A DNA stretch of 64,000 nt from Propionispira raffinosivorans DSM 20765 (lineage in GTDB: Bacteria; Bacillota; Negativicutes; Selenomonadales; Selenomonadaceae), in assembly GCF_000381065.1 (NCBI RefSeq), contig NZ_KB905856.1:1-64000 (forward strand), in the 5' to 3' direction. Position numbers and translations under genes: made by a program. The notes below the pieces were generated by a model. The model had not been told where the DNA came from, did no database searches, and saw only the letters and a program-made list of their open reading frames with translations. Positions 47,401-56,845 of this stretch are shown in pieces. Position 1 is the first letter of the stretch; the number at the start of each line of letters is the position of its first letter.

Positions 47401-48651
47401 ATGGTACATACGAGAAAAACTGCTGTGGCGATTGTTTGCGGCGGCGGTCCGGCTCCAGGAATGAATAGTGTTATTAGTGCGGTAACGATGGAGGCACAAC
47501 GACGTGGCTGGGATGTTTATGGAATCTATGATGGTTTTTCTCATTTGGCAAAAGGTGAAAAGCAGTATATCAAACTGAATTACGATTTGGTAAGCCGTAT
47601 TCATTTGACGGGTGGCTGTATACTTCATATGTCACGTTTCAATCCGACCAAGCGGCAGGCGGATCTGCAAATGGTTGTTGATACGTTAAATGAAATAGGT
47701 GTGACCTATCTTGTTACAATCGGGGGTGACGATACGGCTTTTAGTGCGTCTAGTGTTGCAGAATATGCAAAACAATGTGGACGCTCATTTTGCGTAGTCC
47801 ATGTGCCAAAAACGATTGATAATGATTTGCCGCTGCCGGCGGGAATGCCAACCTTTGGCTTTGAAACAGCCCGGGCGGTAGGGACTATGCTGCTTGAAAA
47901 CTTAATGGAAGATGCCCGGACGACGAATAATCGTTGGTATTTTGCTGTGACGATGGGGCGGACGGCAGGGCATTTAGCATTGGGAATGGGAAAATCTGCT
48001 GGTGCGATTATCACATTAATTCCCGAAGAATTTACGAGTGAGACGATTCGTCTGCAGCAGATCGTAGATCTTCTGACTTGTTCGATCGTTAAACGTTATT
48101 TGACCGGGCGTAATTATGGTGTTGCAGTTATTGCTGAGGGCGTTATCGAAAAAATTGCACCAGAGGATTTTCATAAATTGGGGGATGCCTGTCTGGATGA
48201 GCATGGGCATCTGCGGTATGCTGAATTGAATTTTGGAGAAGTCTTGAAAAAAGCAGTGATGAAGGAACTCAAAAAAATACAGATTCAGTTGACTATTGTC
48301 GATGAAAAAATCGGCTATGCATTGCGCTGTGCGCCGCCGATTTCATACGATATTGATTATACAAGATCACTCGGTTATGCAGCAGTGCGTTTTCTTGATG
48401 AAGATGGCTGTTCGGCGATGATTACCATGCAGCACAATGAAGCAGTGCCAATGCCATTTTCCGAGCTGCGTGATGAAAAATTGGGGCGGACGAAAGTACG
48501 CCGTGTTGATATTGAATCGACGCATTATCAGTTAGCGAAAGATTTTATGATCCGTTTGCTGCCAGATGATCTGGATGATGTGAAACTGGCAAATATGTTT
48601 GATTTATCGCCACAGGCTTTTAAAGATCGTTATCAATATTTATTTTTATAA
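47401..48651 (+). CDS. pfp: Pyrophosphate-type 6-phosphofructokinase
   Basis: A 416-residue phosphofructokinase, longer than the 320-residue ATP enzyme. The donor-site residues are GGDD (108-111) and PKTIDND (136-142). In this family a second Asp in GGDD and the Lys in PKTID mark pyrophosphate users, while ATP enzymes have GGDG and PGTID. It should therefore phosphorylate fructose 6-phosphate reversibly with pyrophosphate. The start is ATG at 47401, after AAGGTGG. It stands alone between a cre-like site and a terminator. Confidence 0.88.
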   Translation: MVHTRKTAVAIVCGGGPAPGMNSVISAVTMEAQRRGWDVYGIYDGFSHLAKGEKQYIKLNYDLVSRIHLTGGCILHMSRFNPTKRQADLQMVVDTLNEIGVTYLVTIGGDDTAFSASSVAEYAKQCGRSFCVVHVPKTIDNDLPLPAGMPTFGFETARAVGTMLLENLMEDARTTNNRWYFAVTMGRTAGHLALGMGKSAGAIITLIPEEFTSETIRLQQIVDLLTCSIVKRYLTGRNYGVAVIAEGVIEKIAPEDFHKLGDACLDEHGHLRYAELNFGEVLKKAVMKELKKIQIQLTIVDEKIGYALRCAPPISYDIDYTRSLGYAAVRFLDEDGCSAMITMQHNEAVPMPFSELRDEKLGRTKVRRVDIESTHYQLAKDFMIRLLPDDLDDVKLANMFDLSPQAFKDRYQYLFL

Positions 48652-48692
48652 GGAAGAACGTTAAACTTTACCGACAATTTGTCTAAACTATC

Positions 48693-48735
48693 AAAAAAGT
48701 CGTTTATTTCACTTGTGGGATGAACGACTTTTTTA
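48693..48735 (+). terminator. Terminator after pfp
   Basis: AAAAAAGTCGTT and AACGACTTTTTT form a perfect 12-bp stem with an 18-nt loop. Confidence 0.9.
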
Positions 48736-48848
48736 GAATAACAAGCAGGAAAATATCCTTGTAAAACCTAATAGATTAAAGATGGCAGCTATGGGTTACG
48801 TAAATACTTCTGCCAATAAATTTCTTGAAAAGCAGGGTGGATTTTAGA

Positions 48849-49613
48849 GTGCATGTTTTTATTTATCTATATAAGATTCTAACGTTTTTGGTCTTGCCAG
48901 TTGGGTTGATATCTGTTGTATTATTTGGTGTTTGTATTTATACTTGGCGTCGAAAGTTAAACATCAAATATGTCTTGACATTCGTAACACTATTTTTGTA
49001 TTTATGTGCCAATCCGTTTATAAGTCATCTGCTTTTGCAGCAACTGGAGAAAGAATATATTCCAACGGCCGCTGTACAGGGCGATTTGATTGCAGTTTTG
49101 GGTGGCGGTGCCTTAAATGGTACTCCAGATATAGAAGCGGATGGAGGATCTTTGGGTGGTGGCTCGATGAATCGCCTGATTGCAGCGATTCGCTTGCAAA
49201 AGCGACTTCATATACCGATTGTTGTAAGTGGTGAAGATCCGGAAACAGCCAAGGCCAAAGAAATCATGCTGGATTTAGGTGTTTTGCCAGAAAATATCAT
49301 TATTGATGATCAGGCGCATACAACGGTTATGAATGCAGAGCATATTGCTGCAATTTGTGAAGTCGCAGGCTTTAAAAAGCCGATTATTGTTACCTCGGCT
49401 TATCATATGCCGCGGGCGGTGCTTTGTTTTAAGCAGGCTGGAATGATGGATTTTGAAACATTTGCGGTCGATTATCAGACGGATTTTTCGGATTCTAGTA
49501 GTTACAACAAAGATATGTTTGTGTGGCTGCCCACTTTAGGAGCTTTAAAAAACACCACAACAGCGGTCCGTGAATATATGGGAATTACCGCCATGCAACT
49601 ACAATGGCTCTAA
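48849..49613 (+). CDS. DUF218 / YdcF-like membrane protein
   Basis: A 254-residue protein with two N-terminal hydrophobic helices (about 5-25 and 35-52) and a DUF218 domain (about 78-240). Family motifs are AVLGGG, VVSGEDPETAKAKEIML and TSAYHMPRA. Relatives (ElyC, SanA, YdcF) are linked to envelope integrity and cell-wall precursor metabolism. GTG at 48849 follows AGGGTGG by eight bases. Earlier in-frame starts lack a ribosome site. It is separated from pfp by a terminator. Confidence 0.85.
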   Translation: MHVFIYLYKILTFLVLPVGLISVVLFGVCIYTWRRKLNIKYVLTFVTLFLYLCANPFISHLLLQQLEKEYIPTAAVQGDLIAVLGGGALNGTPDIEADGGSLGGGSMNRLIAAIRLQKRLHIPIVVSGEDPETAKAKEIMLDLGVLPENIIIDDQAHTTVMNAEHIAAICEVAGFKKPIIVTSAYHMPRAVLCFKQAGMMDFETFAVDYQTDFSDSSSYNKDMFVWLPTLGALKNTTTAVREYMGITAMQLQWL

Positions 49614-49717
49614 ATTTACTGGAATAAATTATTTAGGAATAAAGGATTTTAGCGGATGAGAAAGAATAAATATAAAGTTAAGTATTTATGTTTGATGAAA
49701 TAGGAGGAGTATTTAGA

Positions 49718-50281
49718 ATGAAAAAATTGCTTCAAATGTTATTGGTTGCCTGTGTTGTTCTTGTAAATGTACAGCTGGTATCAGCCAATCCTGAAAAAAC
49801 GATAATTACGGAGGGTTTTGATCTTTCGACAATTCATCGTTTGGTAATTGTCGACCCTCAATATAGTCCGGTAAAAGATGGTGCTACGAAAGATGCTGTC
49901 ATGAATATGTTTTACAAGACCGGTGCGAGTGCCAGAATTTATGTAATGCCAAAATCAGATGTTGAAAAATCAATTTTAAAGGATTCCAATGTGGATCTCA
50001 GCTCTTTAGAAACCAAAAAAGCGGATGAAGTATTTACGTCCAATGTTGGTAAATATGCGGATGCGTATATGGTAGCGACTATCGTACATAACAGTCGCGT
50101 TGTTATTTTCTATGATGTATATTCTGCACAGACAAACCAGATGGTATATTCTTATGAAATTGTTGCGGGCAGTCATGATGAAGATTCACTTAAAACCTAT
50201 GAAGGTTTAACAAAAAATTTCTATCGCTCTTTTGAAAAAACAGTACAACAACAAATTAAAGATCAAAATAAAAAGAAATAA
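49718..50281 (+). CDS. Secreted protein of unknown function
   Basis: A 187-residue protein that I do not recognise. A signal peptide (about 1-24, KKLLQMLLVACVVLVNVQLVSA) contains one cysteine, but no clear lipobox follows. The mature part has a mixed alpha/beta pattern with IHRLVIVDPQYSP and ADAYMVATIVHNSRVVIFYDVY, which resembles envelope proteins of the DUF4136 type only loosely. The start is ATG at 49718, after AGGAGGAG; the frame is open ten codons upstream. A strong bidirectional terminator follows. Confidence 0.7.
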   Translation: MKKLLQMLLVACVVLVNVQLVSANPEKTIITEGFDLSTIHRLVIVDPQYSPVKDGATKDAVMNMFYKTGASARIYVMPKSDVEKSILKDSNVDLSSLETKKADEVFTSNVGKYADAYMVATIVHNSRVVIFYDVYSAQTNQMVYSYEIVAGSHDEDSLKTYEGLTKNFYRSFEKTVQQQIKDQNKKK

Positions 50282-50282
50282 A

Positions 50283-50344
50283 AAACACTAAAAAAGCGTA
50301 TCCGCATCTCTTAATAGATGCTGGATACGCTTTTTTAGTGTTTT
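50283..50344. terminator. Long bidirectional terminator
   Basis: A stem of more than 20 bp (CACTAAAAAAGCGTATCC paired with GGATACGCTTTTTTAGTG, then GCATCT/AGATGC) lies between convergent genes. It includes the stop codon of the glycosyltransferase gene on the minus strand. Confidence 0.95.
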
Positions 50345-51150
50345 AAATACAAAGGAGTTTGTTTTGTCTTTTCGGCAATAGTCGGGGCAACGAAGCCGGC
50401 TCGTACCATTGTATCCAGAACAACGTTCTGCCGTTTTTTTGCCATAGGAAAATCAACATACGGTGAATAGAGCGAAGGTGCATTTGGTAGACCAGCAAGC
50501 ATCGAAGCTTCGGCAAGCGTCAAATCTTCGGGATCTTTACCAAAATAACCTTGCGCGGCCTCCTGAATTCCATAAAAGTTAGAGCCAAAATAAATTGTAT
50601 TCAAATAGAGTTCGAGAATTTTTTCCTTTGAATAGCGGTTTTCCATATCGACAGCTAATATGAGTTCTTCGGCTTTGCGACCGAAGGACTGTTCGTGTGA
50701 TAAAAATAAGTTCTTCACTAGCTGCTGTGTAATCGTGCTGGCACCTTCTTCTATTTTTCCATATTGAAGATTGACGAGTGAGGCTCGTAGGATACTTTCG
50801 ACATCAAACCCCCAATGTGAATAAAAGCGATTATCTTCTACGGCGATGATTGCTTGCTGCATAGGAACCCCAATTTTATCAATTGTTACATATTTTTTCT
50901 CATCCACTGTTTTTGCTACGGCATCCCGCAAGAAAACAATGCGTGAAACACGATCAAGGGTTGAAATATTTTGGGATCTATTGGTATTGGCGACTGGAAT
51001 AGAACTATCTTTTTCTGACGGATGAATTTGATCTTGCAGTTTGGTACCAAGTTCTTTTGTATCATGCAAAATGATATTGCTGCCGCCGGAAAACCAAAAG
51101 CAGATAAAAAATAAAACAATGGATAAAAGTAAAAAGCGTGAAGTACGCAT
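50335..51150 (-). CDS. Monofunctional peptidoglycan glycosyltransferase (GT51)
   Basis: A 271-residue membrane-anchored glycosyltransferase of family GT51, which polymerises lipid II. One N-terminal helix (about 5-22) leads to the catalytic domain. The motifs are EDNRFYSHWG (first catalytic Glu at E105), GASTITQQLVKNL, RKAEELILA and KEKILELYLNTIYFG. No transpeptidase domain follows, so it is a monofunctional enzyme rather than a complete class A penicillin-binding protein. AGGAGG precedes the ATG. The stop lies inside the terminator hairpin. Confidence 0.93.
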   Translation of the reverse strand: MRTSRFLLLSIVLFFICFWFSGGSNIILHDTKELGTKLQDQIHPSEKDSSIPVANTNRSQNISTLDRVSRIVFLRDAVAKTVDEKKYVTIDKIGVPMQQAIIAVEDNRFYSHWGFDVESILRASLVNLQYGKIEEGASTITQQLVKNLFLSHEQSFGRKAEELILAVDMENRYSKEKILELYLNTIYFGSNFYGIQEAAQGYFGKDPEDLTLAEASMLAGLPNAPSLYSPYVDFPMAKKRQNVVLDTMVRAGFVAPTIAEKTKQTPLYLKH

Positions 51151-51318
51151 AAAATCCTCCTAAAAATAAGAATAGCTCCATTATAACATTAGAACGTTTG
51201 TTTTCATACGATCTGAGGAAATTTAGTAGAAAGAAATAATTTCACAGCGGTAAATAAAGGTTTAAAGCACATAATTTTATAAAAAATAAAAAAATAGTGT
51301 TATTTTGTAAATTTACTA

Positions 51319-51348
51319 TTGAAATTTTATGCACTTATGATGTATAAT
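51319..51348 (+). promoter_or_regulatory. Promoter of the arginine operon
   Basis: TTGAAA (51319-51324), 18 bases and TATAAT (51343-51348) lie 30 bases before argC. The region ATGCACTTATGATGTATAA overlaps the promoter and loosely resembles an ArgR box, but I cannot define one with confidence. Confidence 0.65.
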
Positions 51349-51378
51349 TATGAGCATGGAGTTTGAGGAGGAATTGGT

Positions 51379-52413
51379 ATGAAAGTTAGTGTTATTGGTG
51401 CTACAGGGTATGCTGGCGCAGAACTTTTACGACTTCTGCACAATCATCCCAAAGCAGAAGTTATGTATATGACATCGGAAAGCCACACCGGTCAACCGAT
51501 TTCAGCGATATATCCTCACTTACGAGGAATTTATGATCAGAAGTTAATCAGCATGAAGGAAATAGATAAGATTGCTGGGGCAAGTGATGTTGTTTTTATT
51601 GGCTTGCCACATGGACACGCGATGGCGGTCGGTAAGGCACTGGAAGGTAAAAGTGTTAAAATTATTGATCTCGGAGCAGATTATCGCTTTACGGATACAA
51701 AAACATATGAAGAATGGTATAAAGTTGAACATACCCATAAAGATGCAAAACGTGTTTATGGATTGGCAGAGCTTTATCGCAAGGATATTAAAACGGCATC
51801 GATTGTGGGAAATGCTGGCTGTTATACGACTGCGAGTATTTTGGCGTTAGCGCCATTGGTCAAATATAATTTGATTAGCATCGATACGATTGTAATTGAT
51901 GCTAAATCGGGTGTGTCAGGAGCGGGTCGTTCAGCAAACTTGAGCAATCATTTTCCGGAAATGTATGATAATTTCAAAGCATATAATGTAGGCGGACATC
52001 GCCATACACCGGAAATTGAGCAAGCTTTATCAGAGCTTGCAGGCGAAAAAATTATTTTGAGTTTCACACCGCATCTTGTACCGATGTCTAGAGGAATATT
52101 GAGTTCTTGTTATGCAAAGCTTAAACCAGGCGTGACGGCAGAGCAGGTTGATACTGCATATGAAATGATGTATCAAACCGAATTTTTTATTCGTCTTCTG
52201 GGACGAGGTGGTTATCCCGCGACAAAAGAAGTACGTGGTTCGAATTTCTGTGATATAGGCTGGCACATCGATGCCCGTGTTGGCAGGGTGATTGCTCTTT
52301 CAGCGATTGATAATCTTGTAAAAGGTGCTGCTGGGCAGGCCGTGCAGAATTTTAATATTATTTGTGGTTTTGATGAAAAAATGGGACTTTTAAATGTTCC
52401 TGTTTATCCTTAA
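51379..52413 (+). CDS. argC: N-acetyl-gamma-glutamyl-phosphate reductase
   Basis: A 344-residue NADPH enzyme, third step of arginine synthesis. The Rossmann motif GATGYAGAELLRLL is near the start and the catalytic cysteine is in GNAGCYTTAS. HRHTPEIEQ is also conserved. TTGAGGAGG precedes the ATG. First gene of argCJBDFGH. Confidence 0.97.
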   Translation: MKVSVIGATGYAGAELLRLLHNHPKAEVMYMTSESHTGQPISAIYPHLRGIYDQKLISMKEIDKIAGASDVVFIGLPHGHAMAVGKALEGKSVKIIDLGADYRFTDTKTYEEWYKVEHTHKDAKRVYGLAELYRKDIKTASIVGNAGCYTTASILALAPLVKYNLISIDTIVIDAKSGVSGAGRSANLSNHFPEMYDNFKAYNVGGHRHTPEIEQALSELAGEKIILSFTPHLVPMSRGILSSCYAKLKPGVTAEQVDTAYEMMYQTEFFIRLLGRGGYPATKEVRGSNFCDIGWHIDARVGRVIALSAIDNLVKGAAGQAVQNFNIICGFDEKMGLLNVPVYP

Positions 52414-52449
52414 TGGATTTATACGAAATAAATATTTGGAGGAATTTTT

Positions 52450-53655
52450 GTGTTTAGAGAAAATAATGCAGGTGTTACATTTGCCAAAGGGTTCACAGCA
52501 GCGGGTGTTAAAGCTGGAATTAAAAAAAGCGGTAAAGCAGATATTGCTGTAATTTATACAGAAAAAGAAGCTGTAGTTGCTGGCACATTTACGCAAAATG
52601 CAGTGGCTGCAGCTCCCGTACATGTTTCAAAAGCGGTAGTTAAATCGGGGACTGCTTTTGCAATTGTTGCCAATGCTGGTTGCGCGAATGCTTGTACTGG
52701 ACAGCAGGGGATGGATGATGCCAATCAAATGGCAGCTATCACAGCGCAGGAATTAGGTGTGAAGGCGGATGATGTTATTGTTGCTTCTACCGGTGTAATT
52801 GGTGTAAATCTGCCAATGGATAAAATGGAACTAGGTATTAAGGCCGCTGTGAAAGACTTAAATGCAAACGGTAGTGTGGCGGCAGGTAATGCCATCATTA
52901 CAACGGACACAAAATCGAAAGCCTGCTCACTGGAAATCAAAATCGGCGACAAAAAAGTCCGTTTAGGGGCGATTGCCAAAGGTTCTGGTATGATTCAACC
53001 TAATATGGCAACGATGCTTTGCTTCATTACAACGGATGCAGCAATCAATCAAAAATTATTACAAAAAGCACTTTCGGAAGTTGTTGAAACTTCGTTTAAT
53101 ATGATTTCGGTCGATGGCGATATGAGTACCAATGATATGGTCGTTGTTATGGCAAATGGCATGGCTGAAAATGTTGAAATTACAACAGAAAATGATGATT
53201 ATAAAATTTTCTGTGATGCCCTTGATAAAATTTGTACAGGAATCTCACAAGAAATTGCGAAAGACGGTGAAGGGGCAACAAAATTTCTGACAATCAAAGT
53301 AACCGGTTCGACTTCTTTTGCCGATGCAAAAACAGTTGCGATGTCAGTGGCCAAATCTCCACTTGTCAAAACGGCATTTTTTGGACAGGATGCAAATTGG
53401 GGTCGCGTTATCTGTGCAGTCGGTTATGCCGGCGTACAAATGATACCAGAACAAACGATTGTGAAGTTTGGCGATATTACGGTTTTTGATAAAGGCATGG
53501 GCGCCGCGTTTGATCAAGCTGCCCTGCGTGATGTGATGGAAGCGCATGATATAGAAATTTCGATTGATATGGGATTAGGCGATGAAGAAGCCACGGTATG
53601 GTCCTGTGATCTTTCTTATGAATATGTAAAAATCAATGGAGAATATCACACCTGA
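52450..53655 (+). CDS. argJ: Bifunctional ornithine acetyltransferase / N-acetylglutamate synthase
   Basis: A 401-residue ArgJ that recycles the acetyl group from N-acetylornithine to glutamate. The self-cleavage site is at the Thr of PNMATML, giving two chains. ASTGVIGVNLPMDK is typical. No argA or argE is in the cluster, which fits the recycling pathway. Whether it also uses acetyl-CoA cannot be read directly. The start is GTG at 52450 with TTGGAGG. Confidence 0.97.
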   Translation: MFRENNAGVTFAKGFTAAGVKAGIKKSGKADIAVIYTEKEAVVAGTFTQNAVAAAPVHVSKAVVKSGTAFAIVANAGCANACTGQQGMDDANQMAAITAQELGVKADDVIVASTGVIGVNLPMDKMELGIKAAVKDLNANGSVAAGNAIITTDTKSKACSLEIKIGDKKVRLGAIAKGSGMIQPNMATMLCFITTDAAINQKLLQKALSEVVETSFNMISVDGDMSTNDMVVVMANGMAENVEITTENDDYKIFCDALDKICTGISQEIAKDGEGATKFLTIKVTGSTSFADAKTVAMSVAKSPLVKTAFFGQDANWGRVICAVGYAGVQMIPEQTIVKFGDITVFDKGMGAAFDQAALRDVMEAHDIEISIDMGLGDEEATVWSCDLSYEYVKINGEYHT

Positions 53656-53669
53656 TAGGAGGATACTAC

Positions 53670-54557
53670 GTGGAATTTTCATCAAAAGATAAAGCCGCTA
53701 TATTAGTGGAAGCTTTGCCATATATTCAAAAATTTTTTGGTAAAACAATTGTTATCAAATATGGTGGCAATGCGATGGTCAATAATGAATTAAAAGCAAA
53801 AGTAATGGAAGACATTGCTTTGATGAAATATGTTGGTATTCGGCCCGTTGTCGTACATGGCGGCGGTCCTGACATCACGGGATTTTTGCAGAAAATCGGT
53901 AAAAAATCAGAATTTGTCAGCGGTTTGCGTGTGACAGATGAAGAAACGGTTCAAATTGCAGAGATGGTTCTGGTGGGCAAAGTCAATACTGAAATTGTCA
54001 GTTTGCTGAATCACCGCGGGGTAAAGGCTGTCGGACTAAGCGGCAAAGATGCAGAACTCATTCGCGCTAAAAAAAAGCTGGCTGAAGTTTACGAGGGTGA
54101 AACGGTTCGGATGGTTGATATTGGTTTTGTTGGTGAAGTCGAAAAAATCAATGTGGATATACTGAATGATCTTTTAGATCAGGATTATATTCCGGTCATT
54201 GCACCGATTGGTGTTGGTGCAAATAATGAAAGCTATAATATTAATGCTGATTATGTGGCAGCTGAAGTTGCCGGTGCACTTCATGCCGAAAAACTGCTTC
54301 TTTTGACAGATATTGAAGGAATTTATAAAGATTACCATGATAAAACAACGTTTGTTTCAACATTGACACAAGATGAAGCAAAAGAAATGATAAAAGATGG
54401 AACAATTGCTGGTGGTATGATCCCCAAAGTTGAAGCGTGTTTGTGTTCACTTGAAGCGGGGGCAGGAAAGACCCATATCATTGATGGGCGTCTTGATCAT
54501 TCGTTGATTTTAGAAGTTTTCACACCACAGGGGATCGGCACGGAAGTTGTTCGGTAA
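53670..54557 (+). CDS. argB: Acetylglutamate kinase
   Basis: A 295-residue amino-acid kinase, second step of the pathway. KYGGNAMVN and VVHGGGPDITGFL bind ATP and substrate. Its length and the N-terminal helix (KAAILVEALPYIQKFFGK) fit the arginine-inhibited hexameric type. The start is GTG at 53670, with AGGAGG upstream. Confidence 0.97.
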   Translation: MEFSSKDKAAILVEALPYIQKFFGKTIVIKYGGNAMVNNELKAKVMEDIALMKYVGIRPVVVHGGGPDITGFLQKIGKKSEFVSGLRVTDEETVQIAEMVLVGKVNTEIVSLLNHRGVKAVGLSGKDAELIRAKKKLAEVYEGETVRMVDIGFVGEVEKINVDILNDLLDQDYIPVIAPIGVGANNESYNINADYVAAEVAGALHAEKLLLLTDIEGIYKDYHDKTTFVSTLTQDEAKEMIKDGTIAGGMIPKVEACLCSLEAGAGKTHIIDGRLDHSLILEVFTPQGIGTEVVR

Positions 54558-54590
54558 CAAGTAAAAAAGCATACGGAGAGGACGAGTCAG

Positions 54591-55784
54591 ATGACAAACG
54601 AAGAAATTTATAAACAAGACGAAGCATCCTATTTTCCGGTCTTTGCAAGATATCAAATTGTTTTAGACCATGGAGAAGGACCTTACGTATATGATACAGA
54701 CGGAAAAAAATATATTGATTATCTGGGCGGGATTGCTGTTAATGTTTTAGGACATAATCATCCGGTCTTGGTAAAAGCGATTGCTGAACAAGCGGGGAAA
54801 ATGATCCATTGCTCGAATCTTTATTATACAAAAGTCCAAGTTGATGTTGCAGAAAAACTAAAAAAACTCAGTGGTCTTGGCAAAGTGTTTTTGGGTAATT
54901 CTGGTGCGGAAGCCAATGAAGGGGCTATGAAGCTGGCTCGTAAATATGCACATAGCATCGACCCAGACAAATCGCAGATCATTACAGCAATTCACAGCTT
55001 TCATGGACGTACGCTTGCTACACTTACGGCCACGGGTCAGCCAAAATATCGGGAAGGGTTTGGTCCTTTGCCGGCAGGTTTTGATTATGTACCTTATAAT
55101 GATATTAAAGCTCTTGAAAATATGATGAGCGATAAGACTTGTGCTGTTATGCTGGAACCAATCCAAGGCGAAGGCGGCGTGAATATGCCGGGCGTTGATT
55201 ATCTTAAACAGGTTCGCGCTTTATGTGATAAATATCATGCAGTACTCATTTTTGATGAAATTCAGACGGGGATGGGCCGGACGGGTACATTGTTCGCTTA
55301 TGAACAATTAGGCGTGAAACCGGATGTTGTTACCCTTGCAAAAGGTCTTGCTGGCGGGGTACCAATTGGGGCCTTTATCGCAGCCGATGAAATAGCGAAG
55401 GTTTTCCATGCTGGCGATCATGGCTCGACTTTTGGTGGCAATCCGCTTGCTTGTGCAGCCGCCAATGCAGTTCTTGATACGATTGCAAGCGATCATTTAC
55501 TGGAAAATTGTCAGGAAATGGGCGCTTATCTTAAGAGTAAATTGGAAGAATGTAAGGTGAAATACCCTTCGCTTATCGTAGATGTTCGTGGCCTTGGCTT
55601 GATCCTTGGCATGCAATTAACGAAACCAGGTCGTGACATCGTAAATGAATGTCTCGAGCAGGGAGCTATCATCAATTGTACAGCAGGGAATGTTTTACGG
55701 TTTGTGCCACCGCTTATCATCACAAAACAACATGTGGATGAGTTGATGACAATACTGGATAAAGTTTTAAAAAAACATGCATAA
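54591..55784 (+). CDS. argD: Acetylornithine aminotransferase
   Basis: A 397-residue PLP class III aminotransferase. The PLP lysine is in TLAKGLAGGVPIGAF, and FDEIQTGMGRTG is conserved. It converts N-acetylglutamate semialdehyde to N-acetylornithine. GGAGAGG precedes the ATG. Confidence 0.96.
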   Translation: MTNEEIYKQDEASYFPVFARYQIVLDHGEGPYVYDTDGKKYIDYLGGIAVNVLGHNHPVLVKAIAEQAGKMIHCSNLYYTKVQVDVAEKLKKLSGLGKVFLGNSGAEANEGAMKLARKYAHSIDPDKSQIITAIHSFHGRTLATLTATGQPKYREGFGPLPAGFDYVPYNDIKALENMMSDKTCAVMLEPIQGEGGVNMPGVDYLKQVRALCDKYHAVLIFDEIQTGMGRTGTLFAYEQLGVKPDVVTLAKGLAGGVPIGAFIAADEIAKVFHAGDHGSTFGGNPLACAAANAVLDTIASDHLLENCQEMGAYLKSKLEECKVKYPSLIVDVRGLGLILGMQLTKPGRDIVNECLEQGAIINCTAGNVLRFVPPLIITKQHVDELMTILDKVLKKHA

Positions 55785-55871
55785 GCTAAAGCTATTATAG
55801 TATAATAATTAGGTGCTTATCACCGAATATAGATAAAATATGCGGGCGGTAAAATTTTTGGGGGTTTTAAT

Positions 55872-56804
55872 ATGTTGAAAGGCAAAGATTTATTATCGAT
55901 ACACGATCTTACGACAGAAGAGGTGTATGAAATCCTTGACCTTGCCAAAGAATTAAAGGCAAAGCAAAAAGCTGGTGTTGAACATCCTATTTTGAAAGGT
56001 AAAACGCTGGGGATGATTTTTCAAAAATCATCAACACGAACTCGTGTATCGTTTGAAGTAGGGATGTATCAATTAGGTGGTACGGCACTTTTCTTATCTG
56101 GTAATGAATTACAGATAGGCCGTGGCGAGCCGATTAAAGATACAGCGCGTGTTTTGTCACGGTATCTTGATGGTGTGATGATTCGTACGTTTGCTCATGC
56201 TGATGTGGAGGAATTTGCCAAATATGCAGATATTCCTGTCATTAATGCCTTGACGGATTTGCTGCATCCTTGCCAAGTTCTGACAGATTTGTTGACAATA
56301 CAGGAGCATAAAGGCAAAAAACTCAAGGGCTTGAAGCTCGCTTACATTGGTGATGGGAATAACATGACTCATTCGTTGATGTATGGTTGTGCCAAAGTTG
56401 GAATGCATTTTTCGGTGGCGACGCCGCCAGGCTATGAACCAAATGCGGCTGTGACCAAAAATGCAGTGGAAGATGCAAAGATGACGGGTGGTTCTATAAC
56501 GGTAAGTCATGATATCTTTGCGGCTGCAAAAGATGCTGATATCCTGTATACAGACGTTTGGGCGAGCATGGGACAAGAATCGGAGCGTCAGGAACGTAAA
56601 GAAATCTTCAAAAATTATCAAATCAACAAAGAACTTTTACAAACTGCTGATCAAAGAGCAATTGTACTGCATTGTCTGCCGGCTCATCGTGGTGAAGAAA
56701 TCACGGAAGATGTTATGGAAGATCATGCACAAGTCATCTTTGATGAGGCGGAAAACCGTCTGCATGTCCAGAAGGCAATTATGGCCTTAACAATGTGTGA
56801 TTAA
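55872..56804 (+). CDS. argF: Ornithine carbamoyltransferase
   Basis: A 310-residue enzyme that forms citrulline. The carbamoyl-phosphate motif STRTRVSFE, HPCQ and the ornithine motif HCLPAHRGEE are all present. It follows argD by 87 bases; a weak promoter-like AT-rich stretch lies in that gap. GGGGG is the nearest ribosome-site-like sequence before the ATG, weaker than in its neighbours. Confidence 0.97.
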   Translation: MLKGKDLLSIHDLTTEEVYEILDLAKELKAKQKAGVEHPILKGKTLGMIFQKSSTRTRVSFEVGMYQLGGTALFLSGNELQIGRGEPIKDTARVLSRYLDGVMIRTFAHADVEEFAKYADIPVINALTDLLHPCQVLTDLLTIQEHKGKKLKGLKLAYIGDGNNMTHSLMYGCAKVGMHFSVATPPGYEPNAAVTKNAVEDAKMTGGSITVSHDIFAAAKDADILYTDVWASMGQESERQERKEIFKNYQINKELLQTADQRAIVLHCLPAHRGEEITEDVMEDHAQVIFDEAENRLHVQKAIMALTMCD

Positions 56805-56845
56805 AACTTTAAAATAATAATTTGGAAAAGAGAGGCGTTTTAAAA

